Shown one piece after another: positions 1 to 5,301 of a stretch of 5,301 nt of DNA. Position 1 is the first letter of the stretch, and every line of letters begins with the position of its first letter. This DNA comes from an uncultured Oscillospiraceae bacterium (GTDB lineage: Bacteria; Bacillota; Clostridia; Oscillospirales; Oscillospiraceae): the NCBI GenBank assembly GCA_947627085.1, contig CANQUO010000146.1, positions 1 through 5,301 on the forward strand, read 5' to 3'. Made by a program: the position numbers and the translations under genes. Below the pieces are notes generated by a model. It had not been told where the DNA came from and did no database searches. It saw nothing but the letters and a program-made list of their open reading frames with translations.

Positions 1-695
1 CAGCCGCTCCCGGCGGCGTTATCTATCCACCGGGCCATGTCCAGGACCTCGGTTATGTCGGAGTAGGTCACGGCGTTGCCGTTTATGTCCTGAAGGAGCT
101 TTGGGTCGTCGGCAAAGATCGGGTCCAGGGCGAACTGGGGCATCCAGGAGCAGCCGTCCCCCGGCCAGCAGATGGGCGTGTAGCCCACCTCCGCCAGGGC
201 CTTACAGAGCATGTCGAACTCCGCCTGGGTGGTGGCGGGCCGTAGGCCCAGGCTGTCAAGGATGGTCCTGTTGTAGTAGCACCCGGAGACGGAGCTCTCC
301 CAAAATGGCAGTCCCAGCAGGTTCCCCTCGCTGTCAAGGCAGTAGGCCAGGGCGCTGTCCGTGAGCTCCCCGACCCAGGGCCGGTCGTTCAGATAGACGA
401 AATTCTCCTCCACGTCAAAGCCGGTGAGGTCCGAGTTGTGGAAGTGGAGCAGGATGTCCGGCCCCTCGCCGGAGTCCAGGCTCTCCCGGGCCTCGGCCTC
501 AAAATCCCCGTCCTCTATGGACACGAGCCTGAGCTTTTTGCCGGTATCGCGCTCATAGCGCTCAAATATGGCCTTCATATAGCTTTTTTCCATGTCGCTC
601 TTTTTGCCCATGACGGTAAGCCCGTCCCCGCCGCCGGAGGCGCAGGAGGTCAGCAGTAACGCCACTGTCAGTGTAAGTACAAAAAGCTTCCTCAT
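1..695 (-). CDS. Extracellular solute-binding lipoprotein (ABC-type, family 1-like), partial, C-terminus beyond window
   Basis: Reading the minus strand from an ATG at 693-695 gives 231 residues open to the window edge, so the C-terminal part is missing (family members are usually about 400-450 residues). Residues 1-17 form a short lipoprotein signal (MRKLF followed by a hydrophobic stretch) ending in the lipobox LTSC, with Cys18 as the predicted lipidated residue; the protein should be anchored on the outer face of the membrane. The mature part has the pattern of sugar-type ABC substrate-binding proteins: an early helix (EKSYMKAIFERYERDTGKK), GPDIL at about 78-82, GLPFWESSVSGCYYN at about 128-142, then ILDSLGLRPATTQAEF, which resembles the usual 'YN...LGL.P.T..EF' segment. 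The start is fixed by an AAAGGAG site 7 nt upstream. It overlaps the stop of the hybrid kinase by 4 nt (ATGA), so the two are probably translationally coupled. No permease or ATPase is visible, so it could be a transport protein or a kinase co-sensor. The ligand cannot be told; a carbohydrate is a family-based guess. Confidence 0.88.
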   Translation of the reverse strand, partial: MRKLFVLTLTVALLLTSCASGGGDGLTVMGKKSDMEKSYMKAIFERYERDTGKKLRLVSIEDGDFEAEARESLDSGEGPDILLHFHNSDLTGFDVEENFVYLNDRPWVGELTDSALAYCLDSEGNLLGLPFWESSVSGCYYNRTILDSLGLRPATTQAEFDMLCKALAEVGYTPICWPGDGCSWMPQFALDPIFADDPKLLQDINGNAVTYSDITEVLDMARWIDNAAGSG

Positions 696-3643
696 TGCCC
701 GTCTCCTTTATCCTCAGCTCCGGTTTTCCGCATTATCCGCCCTATGACCTCCCGGACGGCGTCCATGTCGATGGGCTTGGCCAGGTGCCCGTCCATTCCG
801 GCCTCCAGGGCCCGCTTTACGTCCTCGGCGAAGGTGTTGGCGGTCATGGCCACGATGGGTATGGTCTTTGCCGACGGATGGGAGCTCGATCTTATGGCCC
901 TGGTGGCCTCGTATCCGTTCATCACCGGCATCTGCACGTCCATTAGTATCATGTCGTACCGGCCGGGGACGGAGGCCTCGAACATATCCAGGGCCTCCTT
1001 GCCGTTCGTGGCCACCTCGCAGGCCGCGCCCTCCATGGCCAGCATCTCGGTAAGTATCTCGGCGTTGAGCTCGTTGTCCTCGGCCACCAGGAAGAGCATA
1101 CCGTCAAGGACGCTCTTGCCCTGGGCCTCGGGCACCGCTAACTGCGGGGCGCTTTCCGCAAGCAGCGGGTCCACCGTCTGCCAGAACACGGAGACGAAGA
1201 AGGGTTTGGGCATAAAGGCGTTTATCCCAGCCTCCCGGGCCTCGGCCTCTATGTCCGCCCAGTCGTAGGAGGTGAGCACCAATATGGGCACGTCGGCGCC
1301 TATGCGCTCGCGTATGCGCCTGGCGGTCTCCACGCCGTTCATCCCCGGCATTTTCCAGTCCAGAAGTATTACGTTGAAGTCGTCGCCGTTTTCATGGGCT
1401 GTCACGGCCAGCCTCACGGCCTCCTCGCCGCCGGTGACGGTCTCCACCCTGACGCCGGTGTCCCGCATGGCCTCGCGGATGTCGAGGCAGATGTCCTCCT
1501 CGTCGTCGGCCACAAGCATATGGGTCACCCTGTGCCGGGAGCCGAGGGCCTCGGCCCGCTCCTCCGGAAGGGCGAAGGACAGCTCCACCGTGAAGGTGGA
1601 CCCCTGGCCCAGGGCGCTCTCCACTGTTATTATGCCGCCCATCAGGTCCACGAGATTTTTGGTGATGGCCATGCCCAGGCCCGTGCCCTGAATCTTGCTG
1701 GTCAGGGAGCTCACCTCCCGGCTGAATGGGGCGAACACCTGCTTTTGGAACTCCTCGCTCATGCCTATGCCGTCGTCCTTTACGGTGAAGCGGAGCTTCA
1801 CGTACTGGGGCGTGGGGGAGGGGAGCTCCGCCACGGTGAAATCTATATTCCCGCCCACGGGGGTGTATTTTATGGCGTTGGACAGGAGATTAATAAGTAT
1901 CTGATTTAGCCTGAGCTTGTCGCCGATGAGCTCCTCCGGCGGCGCGCCCCTGAGGTGTGTGGTGAAGGTCTGCTTTTTGGCCTTGGCCTGGGGCATGAGT
2001 ATGATGTTGAGCTCCGCCAAAAGCTCAGGCAGGATGAACACGTCCACGTTGAGGGACGTCTTGCCGCTCTCTATCTTGCTCATGTCCAGAACGTCGTTTA
2101 TGAGGCTCAGCAGATGGTGGCTGGAGGCGGTTATCTTGCGGGTGTACTCCCGGACCTTGTCCGGCTTGTCGGCGTCCTTCTCCAGCAGCACCGAGAAGCC
2201 CACGATGGCGTTCATGGGCGTGCGTATGTCGTGGGACATGTTGCTGAGGAAGTTGGACTTGGCCTCGTTCGCGCTCTTGGCCGCGTCCAGCGCCTCCTGA
2301 AGATTCCGGTTCATCTGCCGCTCGTATGTCCGGTCGGACATGACGAATATGTCCTTCCTCACGTCGTTGATCCCCGTGTGGTACACGGTCAGCCTGTACC
2401 ACCGGCGCTCGCCGGTGCCCTGGTGCATGTACTCGCACTCCCGGTATATACTGCCTCCCCTGGGTATTGCCTGGAGCTCCTCCATGGGTATTATCACGTC
2501 GCCGTCGATGGCGCACTTGCCCATGACGCGTATGTCGCGCCTGGCGTCCTCCACATTTATGCCCAGGAGCCTTGTCACGTTGGGGCTCAGGTAGTCAACG
2601 GTGCCCTTCTCCACGTCCAGCATGAGGAATATGTCGTCAAGGCTCCCGGACAAAGCGTCGAACATGAGCTCCCTGTATTTTACCTCCCTGCGGCTCTCCA
2701 TGGTCTGGCGGCGGCTGCGCAGGACGACTAAGGTGATTATCGTCGCGCCCAAAAGGAGGAATATGGCCGCCAGCACGTAGAGGGTTATATTCCGCACGGA
2801 CAAAAATCCCGCGCTGACCGCGCTCTGGGGCACCACCGCCAAAAGGACGTAGTCCTGATACCCCACGCTCCGGTAGAGTATGCAGCAGCTCACGCCGTTT
2901 ATGTCGCACCGTATGAGCCCGTCGGTGTGGGAGGCCCAGTCCGAGCTCATGGCCCGGAGCTCCTCATCCGTAAGGTCCGAGGCGGCATTCAGATATGTGA
3001 GATAGTTGGCGAACACGCTCCCGCCGGACTGGGTGGACAGGAGCACCCGGCCGTCGGTATGTATGACGAAGCACCTGGCCGCGCCGTCAAAGGCGTCCAC
3101 GTTGAGGGAGCTCGCCATGTCCTCGTTTGTGTAGCTCAGGGCTATGGCGTCGTAGCCGGCGCCCTTGTAGACGCCGTGCTCCACGGGCATGGCGAACACG
3201 GTCACCTCCTGCCCGGTGGGCGACTTCTCGCCGGACATGACCGGCTTGCCCTCGGAAAACATCCTCTCCCGGTAGCCCTCAAAGGCCATGGTGACGCTCT
3301 CACCATCCAAATTTTGGGCCTCGCCCTCGGAGCTCACGAAATAGAAGTCGGAAAAGCCCCAATGCTCCTGCTTTTGGCGTATGTAGTCCGGGATACCGCC
3401 GCTGTCGGCCCCGCCGGACAGGTCGATATACTCGCCCCAGCTGCGCAAAAGTCCCCAGTTCGTCTCCACAAAAGAGCCGAAGGACCGGTTGACCTGGCTG
3501 TATACCTCCCCCAGGTGCGCGGTGCTGTCCTCGTATATCCTCCGGGAGATGAAGTTGTAGTATCCCGACCCTATGGACACCGCGGCCGCGCATACGACGA
3601 TTATCATAAGTATCGGCAGGAGCCGCTGTAACCACTTTTTCAT
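692..3643 (-). CDS. Membrane hybrid sensor histidine kinase (Cache-like sensor, PAS, HisKA, HATPase_c, two REC domains)
   Basis: This is a 983-residue protein from the ATG at 3641-3643, chosen because GAGGGG lies 7 nt upstream and the protein then opens MKKWLQRLLPILMIIVV, a typical membrane-anchor start. An in-frame TTG at 3718 would add 25 unconvincing residues. Domains: TM1 about 8-28; extracellular sensor of about 255 residues, probably Cache-like; TM2 about 286-309; PAS about 322-440; HisKA with SHDIRTP and phosphoacceptor His471; HATPase_c with N box Asn589 (LLSNAIKYTP), G1 DDGIG 623-627 and G2 GTGLG 653-657; REC1 with acidic pair Asp713/Asp714, phosphoacceptor Asp762 (LLDWKMPGMNG), Thr791 and Lys813; REC2 with Glu855/Asp856, phosphoacceptor Asp902 (LMDVQMPVMNG), Thr934 and Lys956. 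All catalytic residues are present, so it should autophosphorylate and relay phosphate to its receivers. No HPt or DNA-binding output domain is present, so the downstream partner must be encoded elsewhere. The signal is unknown. The lipoprotein gene that follows overlaps it by 4 nt. Confidence 0.93.
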   Translation of the reverse strand: MKKWLQRLLPILMIIVVCAAAVSIGSGYYNFISRRIYEDSTAHLGEVYSQVNRSFGSFVETNWGLLRSWGEYIDLSGGADSGGIPDYIRQKQEHWGFSDFYFVSSEGEAQNLDGESVTMAFEGYRERMFSEGKPVMSGEKSPTGQEVTVFAMPVEHGVYKGAGYDAIALSYTNEDMASSLNVDAFDGAARCFVIHTDGRVLLSTQSGGSVFANYLTYLNAASDLTDEELRAMSSDWASHTDGLIRCDINGVSCCILYRSVGYQDYVLLAVVPQSAVSAGFLSVRNITLYVLAAIFLLLGATIITLVVLRSRRQTMESRREVKYRELMFDALSGSLDDIFLMLDVEKGTVDYLSPNVTRLLGINVEDARRDIRVMGKCAIDGDVIIPMEELQAIPRGGSIYRECEYMHQGTGERRWYRLTVYHTGINDVRKDIFVMSDRTYERQMNRNLQEALDAAKSANEAKSNFLSNMSHDIRTPMNAIVGFSVLLEKDADKPDKVREYTRKITASSHHLLSLINDVLDMSKIESGKTSLNVDVFILPELLAELNIILMPQAKAKKQTFTTHLRGAPPEELIGDKLRLNQILINLLSNAIKYTPVGGNIDFTVAELPSPTPQYVKLRFTVKDDGIGMSEEFQKQVFAPFSREVSSLTSKIQGTGLGMAITKNLVDLMGGIITVESALGQGSTFTVELSFALPEERAEALGSRHRVTHMLVADDEEDICLDIREAMRDTGVRVETVTGGEEAVRLAVTAHENGDDFNVILLDWKMPGMNGVETARRIRERIGADVPILVLTSYDWADIEAEAREAGINAFMPKPFFVSVFWQTVDPLLAESAPQLAVPEAQGKSVLDGMLFLVAEDNELNAEILTEMLAMEGAACEVATNGKEALDMFEASVPGRYDMILMDVQMPVMNGYEATRAIRSSSHPSAKTIPIVAMTANTFAEDVKRALEAGMDGHLAKPIDMDAVREVIGRIMRKTGAEDKGDGQ
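703..709 (-). promoter_or_regulatory. Ribosome binding site of the solute-binding lipoprotein
   Basis: The minus strand reads AAAGGAG, 7 nt before the ATG at 695. It lies inside the last codons of the kinase gene. A strong independent site together with the ATGA overlap supports this start and suggests the lipoprotein can be made at a higher level than the kinase. Confidence 0.8.
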
Positions 3644-3650
3644 CTGCATA

Positions 3651-3656
3651 CCCCTC
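3651..3656 (-). promoter_or_regulatory. Ribosome binding site deciding the kinase start
   Basis: The minus strand reads GAGGGG, 7 nt before the ATG at 3643. Two other in-frame ATGs (3658 and 3649) lie within or too close to this site, and the TTG at 3718 has no comparable site, so 3643 is the best start. Confidence 0.65.
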
Positions 3657-3689
3657 ATACGGTATTTTTTTAAAAGCGTGCATACTATT

Positions 3690-3718
3690 ACTTTATCATA
3701 TCCGGATATAAAAATCAA
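3690..3718 (-). promoter_or_regulatory. Possible sigma-A-type promoter for the kinase-lipoprotein operon
   Basis: On the minus strand, TTGATT (3713-3718) and TAAAGT (3690-3695) are separated by 17 nt; each matches the consensus at 4 of 6 positions. The -35 element overlaps the tmcAL stop codon. The 71-nt gap between tmcAL and the kinase is clearly AT-rich against its GC-rich surroundings, which fits a promoter. A shifted -10 (TATGAT) is also possible, but its spacing would be only 12 nt. Weak matches; read-through from tmcAL is the alternative. Confidence 0.4.
3698..3709. repeat. 12-bp perfect palindrome in the kinase promoter region
   Basis: ATATCCGGATAT is its own reverse complement. It sits inside the spacer of the proposed promoter just after the tmcAL stop codon, a position where a bound regulator would interfere with RNA polymerase. 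A 12-bp palindrome can also arise by chance in AT-rich DNA, and no regulator is known for it. Confidence 0.4.
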
Positions 3719-4920
3719 TCGCCCATTTGCCCTTCCACCGCCGGTGTATGGACCCAGTCCCCGCCGGGCAGTCTGGCCCCGGGGGAGGGGTAGGCCAGCG
3801 AGTAGATATCTCCCGCCGCGGCCTCCAGGGCGAATATCTCAAATGCCTCCGGCGGCAGGAGCCGCGCGGCGGCGGGCTTTGTTATTATGGGAAGCTCGGA
3901 GTCGGCCTTTATCTGCCTTAAGGCCTCCCGGCCGCGCTTTCCGATGGCCAGAACCCGTATATAGGGGGGCGTGCCCAGCTGGTGGCGGGCCTCCACGCCC
4001 AAAAGGGCCGCCAGCAGTGTCCGGCGAAGGCGGGAGAGGGCATAGCGCTTTGTCTTGACCGCCGCCAGGACCCCATCCAGGGTCGCCTCGGACCGGATGG
4101 CCCTCATGAGCCGGCGCTCCAGCCCCTCGGTGCAGTCGGGGAGGGCCGCCAGCTCCTCATAGCTCATTGTCCGGAGCTTATAAAGCTCGGCCTGCTCCAG
4201 GGCGCCGGGCCGGACGGGGCATCGGCCCGCGTCCAGCTCCTCCCGCAGTACATCAAGGGCCGGCTCCGGCATGAATTGGGACAGGTCGCCGCCTGAGTAT
4301 AAAAGCTCCCGTATGCGCGATGCCGAGGCCATACCGGCCTCCTCACCGCCGTCGTGGCCCGGGCCGAAGCGGGGTATGGCCACGGGGACAATATCCGAGC
4401 CCTTTCGGAGGATGGCTTTCAAGTACTCCACGGCCAGTATGTTGTTGGGCTTTTTGAGGATATCAGCCTCATCTCCCGTAAGCTCCCTCACCGCCCGCTC
4501 CCTGGCGGCGGCGTAGGAGAGACCGGCCAGAAGGTGCTTCGATGTGAGCTGACGGGCACTGTCCGTCAAAAGCGTCTCCGCCACGCGACTAAGGGCGCCG
4601 ATGTCCGGGTCCTCCGCGCCGAAGGCTATGCAGTCAGCGCCCATGGCGGTAAGGAGCGCCACGCCGCCGCCGGCGAAGCGCTCGGCCGAGGCAATGGCCC
4701 AGGGGACGGGGAGCTCAGCTACCAGGTCCGCCCCGCACCTCGCGGCCATCCGGGCCCGGGCGTGCTTATTTATGACGGCGGGCTCGCCCCGCTGGACGAA
4801 GTTGCCGCCCATGACGCACACCACCGCGTCCGCCCCGGAGACCTCTCTCGCGGCGGCAAGCTGATATTCGTGTCCCGAGTGGAAGGGGTTATATTCGCAT
4901 ATGACGCCGGTTATTTTCAT
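3715..4920 (-). CDS. tmcAL: tRNA(Met) cytidine acetate ligase (TmcAL, YlbM/DUF795 family)
   Basis: This cytosolic enzyme of 401 residues (B. subtilis TmcAL is about 415) uses acetate and ATP to form acetyl-AMP and transfers acetyl to the wobble cytidine C34 of elongator tRNA(Met), giving N4-acetylcytidine, which helps the anticodon read AUG and not AUA. Visible evidence: the N-terminal nucleotidyltransferase signature CEYNPFHSGHEYQL with the HxGH motif at 14-17; the family hallmark GNFVQRGEPAVINKHARARM at about 40-59; KPNNILAVEYLKAI at about 157-170; ASASRIRELL at about 198-207; and GTPPYIRVLAIGKRG at about 316-330. The protein looks intact. The ATG start at 4920 is supported by AAAGGA 7 nt upstream. 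It is divergent from acetate kinase; a TmcAL-family gene near pta-ack is a neighbourhood I recall from Clostridium acetobutylicum, and pta is not present here. The kinase gene follows after 71 nt. Of its 20 Ile codons I count 12 ATA. Confidence 0.93.
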   Translation of the reverse strand: MKITGVICEYNPFHSGHEYQLAAAREVSGADAVVCVMGGNFVQRGEPAVINKHARARMAARCGADLVAELPVPWAIASAERFAGGGVALLTAMGADCIAFGAEDPDIGALSRVAETLLTDSARQLTSKHLLAGLSYAAARERAVRELTGDEADILKKPNNILAVEYLKAILRKGSDIVPVAIPRFGPGHDGGEEAGMASASRIRELLYSGGDLSQFMPEPALDVLREELDAGRCPVRPGALEQAELYKLRTMSYEELAALPDCTEGLERRLMRAIRSEATLDGVLAAVKTKRYALSRLRRTLLAALLGVEARHQLGTPPYIRVLAIGKRGREALRQIKADSELPIITKPAAARLLPPEAFEIFALEAAAGDIYSLAYPSPGARLPGGDWVHTPAVEGQMGD

Positions 4921-4927
4921 AAATTAT

Positions 4928-4933
4928 TCCTTT
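4928..4933 (-). promoter_or_regulatory. Ribosome binding site of tmcAL
   Basis: The minus strand reads AAAGGA, 7 nt before the ATG at 4920. It lies only 3 nt downstream of a strong GC hairpin in the leader, so that structure could influence access to it. Confidence 0.75.
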
Positions 4934-4936
4934 CTG

Positions 4937-4955
4937 CCCCTCCCTCCGGGAGGGG
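4937..4955 (-). promoter_or_regulatory. Strong GC-rich hairpin in the tmcAL leader, next to the ribosome binding site
   Basis: In the tmcAL transcript CCCCUCCC pairs perfectly with GGGAGGGG across a 3-nt GGA loop, giving an 8-bp stem of which seven pairs are G-C. No U-tract follows, so it is not an intrinsic terminator for this strand. The position immediately before the Shine-Dalgarno suggests an effect on translation or on 5' stability of the mRNA. This function is inference. Confidence 0.5.
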
Positions 4956-4969
4956 GTGTAGGGGGTGGG
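4948..4969 (+). other. G-run tract with G-quadruplex pattern
   Basis: The plus strand carries four G runs of 3, 5, 5 and 3 bases, separated by A, TGTA and T, which satisfies the standard G3+N1-7 quadruplex pattern. The runs lie on the template strand for tmcAL, so the tmcAL RNA carries the matching C runs. The first two runs overlap the hairpin arm, so the structures would compete. Folding is not shown by sequence alone. Confidence 0.4.
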
Positions 4970-4993
4970 CCAGTCTTTTTTTCATTTTCCCTA

Positions 4994-5022
4994 TTGCCTG
5001 ATTGGAAAAGCTGTATTAAAAT
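4994..5022 (+). promoter_or_regulatory. Sigma-A-type promoter for ackA
   Basis: TTGCCT (4994-4999) and TAAAAT (5017-5022) are separated by 17 nt; they match the consensus at 4 of 6 and 5 of 6 positions. Transcription would start near 5029, giving a leader of about 46 nt before ackA. An alternative is TTGGAA (5003-5008) with TATATG (5026-5031), also with 17-nt spacing but a poorer -10. Confidence 0.6.
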
Positions 5023-5039
5023 AGATATATGTATTTTAA
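5016..5039. repeat. 24-bp near-perfect palindrome holding both divergent -10 elements
   Basis: The arms TTAAAATA (5016-5023) and TATTTTAA (5032-5039) are exact reverse complements, and the 8-nt centre GATATATG is itself symmetric except for one G-G pair. Each arm contains TAAAAT, one for each direction. It may be an operator for a dimeric regulator or simply the result of two -10 elements placed symmetrically; AT-rich composition raises the chance of coincidence. Confidence 0.5.
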
Positions 5040-5061
5040 ACCCTCGCCAATAAATTTACAA
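5033..5061 (-). promoter_or_regulatory. Possible sigma-A-type promoter for tmcAL
   Basis: On the minus strand TTGTAA (5056-5061) and TAAAAT (5033-5038) have a 17-nt spacer, with 4 of 6 and 5 of 6 consensus matches. Transcription would start near 5026 and give a leader of about 105 nt containing the GC hairpin. The element overlaps the ackA leader and faces the ackA promoter, so both could not be occupied freely at the same time. Confidence 0.45.
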
Positions 5062-5066
5062 GGGAG
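5061..5066 (+). promoter_or_regulatory. Ribosome binding site of ackA
   Basis: AGGGAG lies 8 nt before the ATG at 5075 and supports this start. It is followed by an A-rich spacer (ACGAAAAATG context), typical of well-translated genes. Confidence 0.75.
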
Positions 5067-5074
5067 TACGAAAA

Positions 5075-5301
5075 ATGAAAATTCTTGTTATCAACGCGGG
5101 CTCCTCGTCCCTCAAGTATCAGCTCATGGACTCTGAGTCCGGCGACGTCTACGCCAAGGGCCTTTGCGAGCGCATCGGCATTGACGGGCGCCTCACCCAC
5201 AAGGTCCCGGGCCGCGACGATGTGAAGGCCGACATCCCCATGCCCACCCACAACGAGGCCATCAAGGCCGTCATGGACGCGCTTGTTGACCCCGTGAAGG
5301 G
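5075..5301 (+). CDS. ackA: Acetate kinase, partial (N-terminal 75 codons)
   Basis: AckA catalyses the reversible transfer of phosphate between ATP and acetate (acetyl phosphate + ADP = acetate + ATP), the last, ATP-yielding step of acetate fermentation in the cytosol. The opening MKILVINAGSSSLKYQLMD carries the acetate/butyrate kinase family signature 1 (LVINAGSSSLK), with Asn7, Ser10, Ser12 and Lys14 where the family has its conserved N-terminal residues. The following CERIGIDGRLTHK segment also fits AckA. The remaining roughly 320 residues, including the catalytic His and Arg residues, lie beyond the window, so intactness cannot be judged. Butyrate kinase is less likely given the KYQLMD segment. 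Its codon use differs from its neighbours: none of six Ile codons is ATA, as expected for a highly expressed gene. The start is set by AGGGAG 8 nt upstream. Confidence 0.95.
   Translation, partial: MKILVINAGSSSLKYQLMDSESGDVYAKGLCERIGIDGRLTHKVPGRDDVKADIPMPTHNEAIKAVMDALVDPVK

Noticed and set aside
1955..2731. Long plus-strand reading frame of 258 codons opposite the kinase
   Set aside because: It is antisense to the PAS, HisKA and HATPase region, its product is low-complexity (rich in H, V, G, L) with no domain, and GC-rich coding DNA commonly leaves such open antisense frames.
2927..3631. Plus-strand reading frame of 234 codons opposite the kinase sensor region
   Set aside because: Shadow of the kinase coding frame; no recognisable motif and no convincing ribosome binding site.
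3718..3718. TTG start for the kinase overlapping the tmcAL stop codon
   Set aside because: The rare start codon has no good ribosome binding site, and the added 25 residues precede a normal membrane-anchor start at 3643 with a well-spaced GAGGGG site.
4937..4982. GC hairpin followed by a T7 run on the plus strand as an intrinsic terminator
   Set aside because: The T run (4976-4982) starts about 20 nt after the stem, and no plus-strand gene lies upstream to be terminated.
4354..5001. Plus-strand reading frame of 215 codons running from tmcAL into the intergenic region
   Set aside because: It mirrors the tmcAL coding sequence, has no family motif, and would run through the hairpin and ackA promoter region.
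5036..5251. Minus-strand reading frame of 71 codons opposite ackA
   Set aside because: Antisense to a clear AckA N-terminus; no motif. The proposed tmcAL promoter also lies at 5033-5061.

Overview
The window most likely comes from a GC-rich member of the Clostridia, possibly an Oscillospirales-type gut anaerobe. This placement is inferred from three things: a Firmicutes-type TmcAL (YlbM family) next to acetate kinase, strong AAAGGAG-like ribosome binding sites, and a lipoprotein-type solute-binding protein next to a Cache/PAS hybrid histidine kinase. I could not run a search, so it is not a species call.

Layout from left to right. Positions 1-695 (minus strand) hold the N-terminal 231 residues of an extracellular solute-binding lipoprotein, cut by the window edge. 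Positions 692-3643 (minus) hold a membrane hybrid histidine kinase with two receiver domains; its stop overlaps the lipoprotein start as ATGA. Positions 3715-4920 (minus) hold TmcAL, the tRNA(Met) cytidine acetate ligase. Positions 4921-5074 are an AT-rich intergenic region with a GC-rich hairpin and G-run tract near tmcAL and two promoter-like elements built on a near-perfect palindrome. Positions 5075-5301 (plus) hold the first 75 codons of acetate kinase, cut by the right edge.

How the genes may work together. The kinase and lipoprotein are tightly coupled in translation, which suggests one sensing unit: the lipoprotein may bind a small molecule outside the membrane and either report it to the kinase or deliver it to a transporter outside the window. 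TmcAL consumes acetate and ATP to acetylate the wobble cytidine of elongator tRNA(Met), and AckA interconverts acetate and acetyl phosphate. The two divergent genes therefore share acetate as a metabolite and possibly share a control region. The kinase follows tmcAL in the same direction after 71 nt and may have its own promoter there, so the tmcAL-kinase link may be only positional.

No RNA gene, insertion sequence, CRISPR array or convincing intrinsic terminator was found. I see no clearly new system. The parts most worth a second look are the kinase-lipoprotein pair, the palindromic face-to-face promoter region, the structured tmcAL leader and the strong AUA preference in the non-ackA genes.
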